Shown here piece after piece: positions 11,520-23,700 of a stretch of DNA of 64,000 nt. A model generated the notes under the pieces. That model worked only from the letters and a program-made list of their open reading frames with translations, did not search any database and was not told where the DNA came from. Source of the DNA: Psilocybe azurescens (lineage: Eukaryota; Basidiomycota; Agaricomycetes; Agaricales; Agrocybaceae); contig JAJIRX010000500.1 in the NCBI GenBank assembly GCA_023853785.1, positions 124,001 to 188,000 of the forward strand, written 5' to 3'. The number at the start of each line of letters is the position of its first letter. The first letter of the stretch is position 1. Made by a program: the position numbers and the translations under genes.

Positions 11520-14500
11520 ATGGTACTTTCTAAAGACAAATTAGTGAGTCTTTACTAGTGATCATTGCGCCGCAGTTATGTGGGCTCATCTTGGGTTATT
11601 GTCTTCTTATTTAGTGGGAAACCGGGCATGACGAGACCGTGGAGGTCAACCAGCGTGCTCTAATTGACAAAGTACTGGCTCGTTACTCCGGAGAATTCAC
11701 TGTATTCCGCGAATTGCTGCAGAATTCCGATGACGCGCAATCCGAGGCTGTCGAAATTCGATTTGAAACACAAGCCTATATTGATAGGAAATCGGGTGCA
11801 GATAACTCGATAGATATTCCCGATTCATCGTCAAGTCATTTACCCGACCTGAGAACTGCGCTGGTTAGTTGCAGTTCTATATCCTCGATGTACGATACAA
11901 GGCCTACAAACCACTTTTGTAGGTACATCAATGGATCTTTAAGAATAATGGCAATATATTTCGGGATGAAGATTGGAATCGACTCAAGAAAATAGGTCAG
12001 CCAGCATTTCCATGTGTACCTCTGATATCTCACTGTCTCTGCTAGCGGAGGGAAACCCTGACGAAGACAAAATTGGGGCATTTGGAGTTGGTGCGCTATA
12101 AGTTGAGATATTGATATTAATTGATCTGAATCTCCCTTTCCAAGGCTTCTATAGCTTATTCTCAGTGACGGAAGAACCTTTTGTTACGTCAGGAAGTAGG
12201 CATTGCCTTTACTTGCCATAATTTGTCACTGAGCTGTATTAGATCAGTGGATGGGCTTTCATTGGAAAGACAAGAAGGATCAGGTATTTATCATTGAATT
12301 TCTGTAGTAACGATGCATTATGACAGTACCCCTCTATCCAGCTGTTCGCTCGTAGGGGAGAACTTCCTGAGTCTGACGAGGACCCAGCATCTAGGAAATC
12401 GACGAGTTTTACAATGGCGCTTAGAGAGCCTGCACCAATACCAATTGCGTTTGACTTCACTCGCTTCCTTGCATCTTCTTTGACGTTCATGGGACACTTG
12501 CGCGAAGTTTGCGTTTACTTTGACGACAAAAGGCTTGTCAAACTAAACAAAGCACCGGGAATGCCTCAAAGCTTGGGTATACCCAAAGGACTCAAGAGTC
12601 GTTCACCCTCTGGAATTATGACAGTTGAAAATGTTCAAATTACTCGTATGTAAAACATTCCCATCCAACATGTACTCTTAACCATTGTTTTGCGCCAGCC
12701 CTCTTTATTCAAGCTCAGGTCATGAAATGGATTTACACATCTGGGACGGGGAAAAAGCGACAGAGTCCTCCAAAACCCGTCAAAGCACCTGCTACGGGAG
12801 GCTCGGGTTTTTTCTCTTCTTTATTCAATACTTTATCTGGAACATCGACACCTCAGCATACAACTTCGCCTCTACCACCCGTCGAGAAACCGATCGATCA
12901 TTTAGCAATCAGCGAAACAAGCGTTTTGCTATCAATCTACTCGGCGTCCATTCAAGTACGCTTGGATAAGAAGCTGTCATCAGAGTTACAACGCTCGACC
13001 AAGAAGAATCCTCCCACAAAGATGAAATTCGAACTCATATATGTTTGTTTGTTCATCGTTGTATTTTTCTCCCACTTGTTGAAGTCAGTGCTTTTTAGAC
13101 GGCCAAAGACGAGTACGACTCCAGCTTGGAAGAGGAAGCAAAGCAACCAGAAGCCACGGGGAGTATATTTCAGGGTCTACGAGCAGACTTAGATGGGTAA
13201 GCTGGTTCATTTTCTTATTTTTGAACTTCAAATTCAATTCCTGTCAAAGGCTAGGTGCTGCCCGTGTATTTATCGTAAGTGCTTGTTTTTTTTTTTTGCT
13301 TGTACTGACATATTTCAACCAGGGGCATAGCACAGCTCAAAGCACAGGAATAGGAGGTCATATATCAGCCCGATTTATTCCGACAGTTGAACGCGAATCC
13401 ATTGATTTCATGTAGGCTCATGTTTCATTTTACAAGTTCAAGGTCGAACTTATTGTTTTTCATCACTTATAGGGATCGTCATGTCGCAGGTATGTCATTA
13501 GAGTCGCTAAAAAAAACGCATCATTAATGTGTACCTAGTGTGGAATAAGGAGCTGCTGTTCATGGGCGGATTTCTTTCAAGAGCCGCATACGAATTTGAA
13601 CTTATGGCCGTCCAAAAATTGCGGACGAGTTCAAAGTTGGAATCCCCATCTGAAGACCACGAAGTACAAGTGCGGGCTACAAACCAGGTTCTACATGCGT
13701 TGAAATTCTTCATGTTTTATGCATCAACTCCTTCACCGGATGTGTCGACCTTGATGGAATCTGCATTTTTGAATGCTCGACAGACGGCCGTTTCCCCATT
13801 ATATCAAGCAAAGGTGTTCGCGACGTCGGAACTGTTCGACTTCCTGATCCTACATTCTCTGCTTTTCTCAAGGAACTACCAACTCTACCTGATTCGGTCG
13901 TGACAGGCGCTCCTCTCATGGTCTCCTCTTTGAAATCCCGGGGTTAATTAAAGAAATTAACTTCCAGGATGTCCTTCGAGAACTTCAGTCACGACCTTTG
14001 GCTGAAGAAGAATTTGTCGCTTGTCTCAACTGGTGGACCACCATTTATCAAGAGGGGGATCGAGTTAGGCTGGTTCCCATACGAACCCAGCTGATTAGCT
14101 CAGTAATTCTGACGTACGAAACCGACAAAGGGGACCAGAAAGTAATCCCGCTTGCTTCCATCAAGTCTTTCGTCAGCCCTAAGTCGCCATGTGCACATAT
14201 TCCTTTGGATGGTCCACTGCCTGAATACCTTCTCCCCAACTCCGTTAGCAAGCTGTTCAAGCCCGAAGTCCTTGCTACTTGTTTCCCTTGGACAGAATTG
14301 ACTATTGTTCAGTGGCTTTCATTCATATGTGAAAACGGAAGCCTTTCAGTGGACCACGACATAAATTCGTCCCCTCCGTGGGCCGAGCGTGTACTAGCGC
14401 TGATTATTCGCGTCTGGCCCACCATCACGGCGGAGTTCAAGGCAGAAATTGTTCGCATGCTCAGACTCAAGACGTGCATCCCGACATCGGGTGGCATGGT

Positions 14501-17500
14501 TTTTCCTCAGCAAGCTTATTTTCCCAATGTGAATATCTTTGGTGATCTGCCTGTTGTAACATTCATATCGGGCATGGCTATCAAGGGAACCACAGAAAAG
14601 GTTCTGCAAGACCTAGGGGTACGGAAGCATGTCGAATTGCAAATTGTTTTCAACAGGTGCTCTGCCTTGACGAATATCCGTATCCACTGCTTACGGATTT
14701 GCCTTTAGGATGATCAAGACTAACGAGTGGACAATCGCTGATCTAACCAAATACCTTGTGTCAGTCAGAGGGTCATTGACTGCCGAAGAGTACCAACGTC
14801 TCAAAGCAACGGCAGCATTTCCTAAGGAAAATTATGACGGATCTGGTGACAATGGGAAACGCGTACGCTATATGGCAAACCAACTTTATGAACCCCTGGA
14901 TGTTTTCCGTGCATTGAAGCTGCCTATCATTGACTGGGGCAAACAGCTGAAATGGAAAAACTCTTCTGAGGAGGGCAAGTAAAGTTCCTTTTCAGCAAAT
15001 CGTCTTCTCACTATCCGATTTTTACAGCCAAGTTTCTCTTTGATCTTGGACTTCAACGCCTACCACCGTTGAACAAACTAATTGAGTTATGCGCAAGCGA
15101 AGACTCCAGCGTACGTGATATTCGTCAGATCTCAGTATAAAATTCCTGACATTCAGTGTTAGATTCGGCCTGTCGCATTAAAATACCTTATTGATAATAT
15201 GGAAACTCGATATCGAGACTATGATCCATTGAGCTACAAGACTGTTCGTTTCATACCAGCTCTCAAAGGTTCAGAACAGTGCCTAGGGACGATTCAAGAG
15301 GTGCGGGGAAAATAAATTGCACCGTCAGGCAGAGCTTCATTATACTTTGTTAGGTGTTCTCTGTACAATGGGCCGCTGTAGGATTTTTGGTGCTACAGCC
15401 GTCATATCAGGCATATGCCTCCAAACTGAAAATTCAAGATCATCCTCCGGTATCACAGCTAATGTCGCTACTTCAGTCGAAACCGCCGAGGACTGAACCA
15501 GAAGCAAGAGTGTTGTTTCGCTTGCTTGCTGAAAGGGTCAATGGTCAGTCACATGTATATTGTTGATACATTCAAGCATTGCCTAAATGTTTACTACAGA
15601 TTTCAGAAACTCCGATCTACACACGTTGTCGACGACTGCTTTTGTTCCCATCAAAGGCGATAAAGACGCTGCTGGGCCTCTCTTCCACTGGCTGCCCCCT
15701 TCACAGTGCTATCTGGGTGGCGAGGGAAGCGAAAGCTTCCACTCAAAGCTTTTCGTGTTTATTGATTTTGGAACTGCTGCAAATGCATTTCTGACAGCTT
15801 GCGGGACGAGAAGCCAGCCAAGTGTCGAAGAAGTGGCCAAAATTCTTCTCAATTCTCCTCGAGAATTCTATGAGTTAGCTCAAGGCCCTGCCAAGTTCGT
15901 CATTAATTCCTTCAATGCTTTCCTGCTTTCTGCTAATTTACACCCGTAAGTTTCCTATCAGAACTGCGAAATCTTGCGGTGAATGCAAAAGCTATTTCTC
16001 CTGGAACAATATTAAGGATGAAAAGGTCCCCCATCCTTCTTGGCCTGCAAAGGCAATCGAGACGTCAGGTTAAGGCGAGCGATGACTGGGATGAAGACGA
16101 ATGGGACGTAAACTATGATCTCAAGAAACCCAACGAAATCATTGTGGCGGACGATACGCATGCCTATCAAGCCTTTGGAGAGTCTCTTTTACTGCGCCCC
16201 AAGAAGATATCATAGAAGGTAGAACTTTGTTCTGAACAGGCGAGTCGCAACATATTGATATTCCATTAGCCTTTTACTGCCAATTAGGCTCCATGAAGCT
16301 TAGTCAGGTGGTCAAAGAAGAATATCAAACAACTGTAGAGTTGCACGATTCTAAAACAGCTTCAGGAATACGGGCACTAATTTTGGAAAGGCTTCCTCTA
16401 TTTCTTCACGAACATACACATGCACGAACTCGAGTTTCCTTTTCGTGGATTTCAGCCAACAAAAATTTCGTTGTTAAAGCGTTCGGAAAGTTGGGGGTCG
16501 TCAAACGTCTCAACCATGGTAGCCTCAATATTTCCAAAAAGCAAGATGCTTCTGCTGTGGCTCGTCGAATAGGTTCTGGTCCTGTTGAACTATGGATCGC
16601 TGAAAACGCCCAGATTGATATGTACGAGTGAGTTACCCGAACTTGGCGTCATATTAGAGGAATTCTCATCGAATCTAGAGTTGCGACATCACTCAATCGT
16701 TTGCTTTTCGACTCTCCGAAGACCAACGATGCCCTTCTTTTCATGACTATTCTTTCAACTGATTTGCGTTCACTAAAGCGTCGGGGTTACAATGGTAATG
16801 ACTAAACAACTCTTTCACATTTGAATCCAACTTCATTCTTGCTTAATCCTTCCAGTTGATAGAATTTTACGACAACAAAAGATGCACGCTTGGCAGCTGA
16901 AAGTGATCGAATGGCAAAAGAGAAAGAAATGGCTACTCAGCTATTACCGCCAGCTCTACCACCTGCCAGTACCCGGCCAATAGCGAAAGATCACCAAGAC
17001 TCCAACTCATCAGATCAGTTGGATAGTAAGTCACCAACGTCCACGAACATAGCTGGCCATTTGCAGAATTTTAGGCGTAAGATTGGTTCAATGGCGTCTC
17101 CCTCTTCCGCAAAACCCTTGCAATCTACCCATGGGCAACCAGGAACGCAGGCTACGACCAAGGACGTAAGCCAGCCTGGAGGTATCGTGGACAATCTAAC
17201 CTATACCCTGGCGATTTCGCTGAGTCATGCGCACAGATCAACGAAACCCGTTGGATTCATTAGGTCCCACAGCCCCAACGAACAACCCAGATAGTAGTTC
17301 AGAGATTACACCCATGAGCAATATATGTAAGTCAGAAGTTATTGAATGTATCTTGGGTCTGACATATCTTTTTAAAGCAAAAATATCGAAATGGCTGTCA
17401 GTTCATGCCGGTCTGAGTCCGCAAATCTATTAACAAACCGGCAACAAATGCAACGCGTAAAAGAGAGCTTGAACGATGGTTATTGCGACATCTCTGGACG

Positions 17501-18166
17501 CAAAGGAGATTTACACCACATTGGTAAAGTAATCCTCATTTATAATTGATCAGCACTTATTATTATCTTTAGGTCAAATGGGGCCTGTGAAGGTCTATCT
17601 ATCCGAAGGTAAGCTATTATAGTATTAATAAGAGGACCCATATAGTATCTAACGTATTGTGCAGAAATACCGAATTATCAAGCAGGTGTCTTCATGGAAG
17701 AGAAGCGACATTCCCTTGCTCGCTTTGTTCATATTATGAAGCCGCTTGCAACAATATACGATTTGCCGTTGACTAAGCTTCACATATTCTACGATCTCAG
17801 TGGCGGAATTATCGCCTTCAACCGGAATGGTAGCATATTCCTAAATCTGCGTTATTTCGAAGAATGGCGTAAGCACCTTCAATGATGTACCAATGTGCGT
17901 GCAGGTGACTGACAGATTAACTCTGAGCAGACGATACAGATGTAAAGAATGAGAAGCTTCAAGATGCATACATCTCTTGGTACCATCTTTCGACAGTTCC
18001 GGTCTATCTTTTCTTACGAATCTATAGGTACTTCACCATCGCTCACGAAATTGCGCATAATCTCGTGCAGCCTCACAATTCGGAGCACGAGTTCTACTTT
18101 TCCGCTATCTGTGAACGCTACATCACCCAGCTTGCACAACAATTGCAGTCAGCAATTGCAAGCTGA
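11520..18166 (+). CDS. Giant Hsp90/sacsin-type ATPase-fold protein (DUF3684) with C-terminal HExxH segment
   Basis: Start chosen at ATG 11520: exon MVLSKDKL, a GT-AG intron 11544-11614, then WETGHDETVEVNQRAL. The N-terminus is a GHKL (Bergerat) ATPase domain: ELLQNSDDA supplies the N-box (E..N.D), and EDKIGAFGVG|FYSLFSV supplies the G2 glycine box across an intron near 12090-12145. The middle is a long region shared by fungal DUF3684 proteins (for example around 12480-12630 and 14000-14650) with many short introns. Near the end lies YFTIAHEIAHNLVQPH followed by EHEFYFSAICERY (about 18030-18120), a zinc-metallopeptidase-like HExxH with downstream His/Glu, then the stop at 18166. The family role is not established; chaperone-like activity is inferred from the ATPase fold only. 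Several internal exon boundaries are approximate. Confidence 0.8.
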
Positions 18167-18902
18167 ATGTTCTGATTATCTTTACCGCTTACAGTCTACA
18201 TACATGACATACAAATGTACGAATACAGGCTACAATCTAGACAGAACTCTTTTCTGACTCTTAGTTATGTTTGTATATTTGAGTTCTGAACTCTTAGAAT
18301 TCTCAGTCGAAAATTGTGTACTAAAAATGGTCCGTGATTCGTTCTTCGTGTCCTTCCCCTATGCAAATGATGTTTTGATTTTTTACCTTGAAGAGTGTAA
18401 GCACTCAGGTTGCATTCAGGGGTACTTGATGGATGTTGTCTTATTCGCTGGCAAAGATATATAAAGTTACCACATATGTTGCTCACCGAGAACTCTTCTT
18501 TCATTACACTCGATTCTCCTATCCGACTCATAGTTTCTATTCAAGCTTTTAGTGTAATTCAGTGAGTGTAATTAATGAGCCCTCAGCGCCTTGTCAGTCC
18601 TGAAAAGGCAAGTACTGGCGGGACGGCGGACCGCTACTACTATAATCTGTCTCTCACAGCAGGGGATACATACGCTTTTGACTTCAAACTTCAAACAGTC
18701 TTACCTTCTGTACTACACAGCATACACCACTTAGAGGCTACTCAACGTTTCGGTAAAACTACCTTTAAAAGGCCGGCTTGTGTTTTACAGAGATTGGTTA
18801 GTCTTTTTTGTACCACTTTACTTGCCCTATTAAAAGGTATCCTGATCTCTTTTCTCGACGGTAGTAGTCAAGAAACTCAAGATCGATTGAAAGAGAGTCA
18901 GA
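18167..18902. other. Region downstream of the DUF3684 gene; possible 5' exon of the next gene
   Basis: An open frame starts at ATG 18575 and runs toward 18780, but its translation has weak protein character and no clean splice to the following exon. The region before 18560 shows nothing I can support. I treat it as 3' UTR plus promoter/5' UTR of the next gene. Confidence 0.35.
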
Positions 18903-19759
18903 ATGTGTCGTCGCAAACCTCAGATTACCTACAAATCACCTACAGCCGAAGACAATGTTTTTATTACCATACCTTCACCACGGCCGTCCAGAAGGCCCCC
19001 GTCAGAGACAGGCAGTTCAACTCCATCCTCGTCGCGTACTGTGCATTCACCAGGATTGCATGATGCGAACCGTCGAAAATATCCAGCATCTCCTTCTCTA
19101 CCGCTTTTTCACCCCCCTTGGACACTTGGCAATGTCCCTTCCGCCACTAGACCCTTCCGAGTATGGTCTCCCTGTACCTTTAGTATCAGATGACATTCGC
19201 CACAATCAGTCAGGTAGATTGAAACGACCGGCTGTAAAGCCTCGCGAAATTGAAGAGATAAGTTTAGGGTCTGCAACGGTATCCACGATTGCTGTGGTGG
19301 CGGCGCGAGAAACGAAAGAGCGTGCTAGCCCCAGAAAAAGACGACCAGGGAGGCGCAAAAAGGAAACGAAAAGACGCGGATGACGGGGATGCGGCATATC
19401 CTGCAAAGCGAGTTCGAGTACCGCGCGGTGCGGTGGGGCAAACCGCTGAAGAAGATTCATCACTTGACTTGATGCCAAATAACGACCTCGGTGCTCCCAT
19501 ACCTGAGGTTCTTTCCGACCCCACAGACACTTCAAAACGAAGGTCAACACGGGCAACAGGCAGCCTGAAGCGACGTGATTCCAGCGCAAGCGAAACAACA
19601 TCAATATCTGCCAATGCCATAAATGCGGAAATTGCAACCAAACCGGATGCATTATCACCTTCTAACGCGGATATAGCCTCCAAGTCACTGGATCTTGACC
19701 CACCAATTGGAAATCAGGAAAAAGAAGAGGGAGAACTGAGTGAGGGACTGAATTCCTAA
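18903..19759 (+). CDS. Unrecognised basic, probably nuclear protein (two apparent frameshifts)
   Basis: I do not recognise this protein. Visible features: an N-terminal Ser/Pro-rich segment from MCRRKPQITYKSPTAEDN; a hydrophobic patch SLPPLDPSEYGLPVPLVSDD; then KRPAVKPREIEEISLGSATV. Two strongly basic clusters (KRKRKDADDGDAA, YPAKRVRVPRG) look like nuclear localisation signals, and the Ser/Thr-rich tail ends KEEGELSEGLNS at 19759. The three blocks lie in three successive frames. Removing one base from the C6 run at 19112-19117 and one A from 19310-19312 gives one continuous protein of about 285 residues. No intron with GT-AG ends fits either junction. The start at 18903 is uncertain; upstream ATGs exist. 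Confidence 0.45.
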
Positions 19760-20738
19760 AGCGCATTTAGGGTCATCAACTGTAATTTGTAAATACATAC
19801 TGTAGCATGCATGACTTTCTACCTATCTCTACATAGGCATTTTGTACTCTAATACGGAATTGAGTGGTGTAGGGACTTATAAAGAAGCGACGATTTGATC
19901 GAGTACATGTGACGACTCGTGAGTACTTCCAAGCGTACTAAGGCACGTGTTCCCATCAAATTTTGTCACACGTTTCGAAAGCTTCCTCTTGATGCATCCA
20001 AGATGCATCTTTCTTTCAACAACCACTATGCATTAAAGCTCAAGTACATATGAGAAATGTATCTCGGCTCAACGCCTTCGTATAATCGTTACTATTTTCT
20101 TCGGATTTTCTAAAAACTCTGTGAATCGGCCAGCCTAGAACTCAGTGAGATCGCCCGACTAGTAGCTCTCAAAGACTCGATGCCTACAAAGTACCTCGGA
20201 CGACTGCCTCCTGGAACAGCCACCAGCCGAGATTGAATTCTTCAATATTATGATTTCCCCTCTTTCCCCTCTCGTTTAATTGGTGCACACTGTACATGCA
20301 ATCGGCAAATCCCCACGGCGCCCCACACCCACGGGCAATAAACACAGGCTTGATGTTGGCTTAATAGCTGGGAAAATTAAGCTCTCGAGGATGTCAATCT
20401 TGGGGTATATTGGTAACTGTGAATAAGCGTTTGATTTTCGCGACATACGAGTTCCTACTTGTATCTACGCCTGTGACGACCTCGTGATGGCCTTTCATCA
20501 ATTCATGTTTCTCCAAAGGGCCTCCGACTCTGTCTTAATTTAGTCCCAGCTGACATATTCACGGCTACTTTTGTACCATGTGCTCTCGTGTAAGTGTGCG
20601 ATCCAATCTTGCTCCAACTACACAGGCCAAAAATATAGGATGGCTTCTTATACTCGCACCCGGAAATTCAAGTTTCCAATCCACTGCCTTCCATTTTTTC
20701 TTACGCGTTAACAAGTCAGCCTCGAACGGAACGCGACA
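19760..20738. other. Intergenic region upstream of the TAG1-like gene
   Basis: About 980 bases with the 3' UTR of the preceding gene and the promoter of the large TAG1-like gene. I find no convincing coding exon, RNA gene or repeat. Confidence 0.5.
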
Positions 20739-23700
20739 ATGGAACAGGCAAGGCGGAGCAGCGGTATTTACGAGGCACACCTGGGCCATAGTACACACAG
20801 TTTTACTTCTGGCGCATCTTTGCGAGGTTTTTGCTCTCTCTACCTGCATATTTTGCAATCTAATTTCACTCTCTCATAGGCAATGCCGCCGCTCCTGCTG
20901 GAATTTCTACTTCCACGAAGGCAGGCGTTGTTCCCAGTCAGAGCGTCAGTGGTTGGGAAGACCAACCAGTAGCCCTCGCTGCTGCCTCCCAGGCGACCCC
21001 CGACAGCCTTTCTACAAGAAAAGATGGTTTATTATCTCTCAAATCATTTTGATTCCTCTGGCTATTGCTCTTTTGTTTATACTCTTGTTCCCGGTAGTTC
21101 GAGCCATCGTCGCCCTTGTTCTGAAACGCGCCAATCTCGATGTTCAGGTCGCTGAAATTACTCAGCCTGTCAATGGATCGTGAGTGCCATTCTTATCCTT
21201 TGCAACCTCAATTAATACTCTGTTGGTCAGCTTTGCCTTGAAATTAGAAGGATTTGTGTTTAACACTGGCATTATCAACGCGAAAATTCACTTCACAGAA
21301 GCGACAAATGTGTCATGGATTGAAGACGATGGGACAGAGACCCAGCTTGGTTACATGCAGCTTCATGATCTTTCCACAAAGAGTAAAAGAGCTATCATTA
21401 ACGACACTACCGACTTCATAATCTTGGATGAATCAGCATTTGGTCGCTTCTCCGGAAATCTCATTACAGCGCAGAATTTCACCTGGAGGCTTATCAGCCA
21501 CAACCTCCGTGTTCAGGCCCTAAGATTTCCTGTCGCAAAGGGACTCACATTCGATAAGCATGTCACATTAAAAGGCATGAATTTCATCCCTTTTTCAACA
21601 ATATTTTAACATTTTATAGGGTTCAATAGTTTCGATGGAAATATCGAACTTCAGGACCTCCAGCTACCTAGTGACGATCCAGCGGGTGGAATACACTTTG
21701 CTGCTGTCACTCAACTCAACAATCCTAGGTGCATCAACTTTAATCCACGGTGGGGTTGTAATTCTCAACGGTTTACTTTAGCCCATTCTCGTTGGATCTG
21801 GGAACGGTTGTGTTTGGCCTCACTTATCAGAATGTCTCGTTAGGCATTGGAACCGGAACTGAGACCAAAATAGTATGTTTCCCAGACCCTGGAAACTTTT
21901 GTGTCTAATAACGCTTTTCCCAGGCTCCTGGCAACAATACAATTACATTGAAAGGAACACTTATTCGTCAAACTGACCCGGCCAGCCTCGCTGCGGTTTC
22001 TCAGCTGTTCACCAATTACCTGAATGGTGTTAGCTCCCCGGTCATTGCAACCGGACAGTCAACCCTCCAGGAAGACGGATCTACCATTTCATGGCTTTCA
22101 CAAGGCTTGAAAGACTTGCAACTCACAGTCCCATTTAAATCCCTCAATGACATCACTCCCATCAAATCCATTGAGATTGGAAATCTTGCTCTTCAATTTG
22201 ATTCCGAGCAACCCTGGACGCCAGCCGTTGAAAGTCACTCTGTCCAGGCTTCACTACGTATGTCTTTGAACTCACCACACATATATAAACTTAATCACTC
22301 CTTCCTCAGAGTTACCATTTGGCTTTAGTTTGGCCATAAACGAGATTCAAAACGACTTTGTAATTACCAGGGATGGTGATCCCGTCGCAGGAATTTCAAC
22401 AGTAAACTTGATTATTCAATTTTCGCTATTAGGTCTAATCATTGTGTCCCAGCCCATTGGCGCATCTACCTCTTCAATTTCGGTCTTGAGCCCTACAGAT
22501 ACAACCGGGACTATCAACATTTCAATCGAGGACACTAGACTTAACGTTCCTGATGCTCAGCATGCAATCTTTGCTGCATTCAGTGAGTTCCGAGAAGCAA
22601 AATCAGTTACATCGATCTAACACGCGCACATAGACGAGGAGCTGACAAACTCAGACATTGCTGTATTCCGTCTGATCGGTCAATCTCGGGCAGTTGCGAA
22701 CACGAGTATCGGTCAGATCACTCTGGATGCTATCAAAGTTAACGTGTCCACTTCCTTGAATGGGCTCCAGGGGCTCAAGGGTATGACTGCGATTGATAAC
22801 GTCGATGTCACCGGTGGAACAACTGAGGCCATCAATCTCGCCATTGCAGGTATATATTTAACATCTCATGTGCAGTCTACATCTTCACAAATTGCTAGTC
22901 ACAATCGACAATCCGTCGAGTTTAACCTTATCTACCGGCGACCTGAGTATGTATCAAATTCAGCAATTCATGCCATAAGACTTACCACACAATAGCTCTG
23001 CAACTTTTGCGAGACGGAACATTAATCGGTACAACCTTGTTGCCCAACCTCACGCTCGATTCAGGGAATAATACAATTAATACAACGTCCAATTTCGAGG
23101 TACTGTCGTTATCCATTTTTTTCTTTGTATTGAAACTGACACTGTTCTTCTGAAGGCAAATAACAGTCCACAGGGACTTCAGACTTTGAACGATTTTATT
23201 AGCAAAAGGGTATGCAATGCTTCACATACGAATTCATCAAAAGCTCAATTTCGCGTCCTTCAGATGTACAGATTACAATTGCGGGATTCGATGGAAGCAC
23301 AGAAGTCCCTTCACTAGCTGATGCATTCAAGTCTCTGTCACTTGACGTTGTCCTTCCGGGGCTCAAGACCAACCTGCTGAACTCGGCCGCTCTCAAGAGT
23401 ACTTTTACCTCTATTAGTTTTAATAATCCTATCACTGACTCATCACTTTTTAGTCTTGTCCACGACTGGGAAGGAGAATAACATTAGTCATGTCACTGTA
23501 TCTCTATCTAATCCATTCAGCACGCCTCTGCAGATTACCAAAATATCTTCGGTCGTCACGTCATTTGGAATATTATTGGGATCCATCGAACAGGACATTT
23601 CTTTTGAATCCTCTCCCCGATCTTCGACTGAATCGCCTGTACTCAATTTTGACCTGAACTTTGATCCTTCGTCCTTGTTCACCGTTACTCGCGCCCTTGC

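Noticed and set aside
19206..19683. Long minus-strand frames opposite the unknown basic protein.
   Set aside because: They mirror the plus-strand coding composition and contain no family motif.
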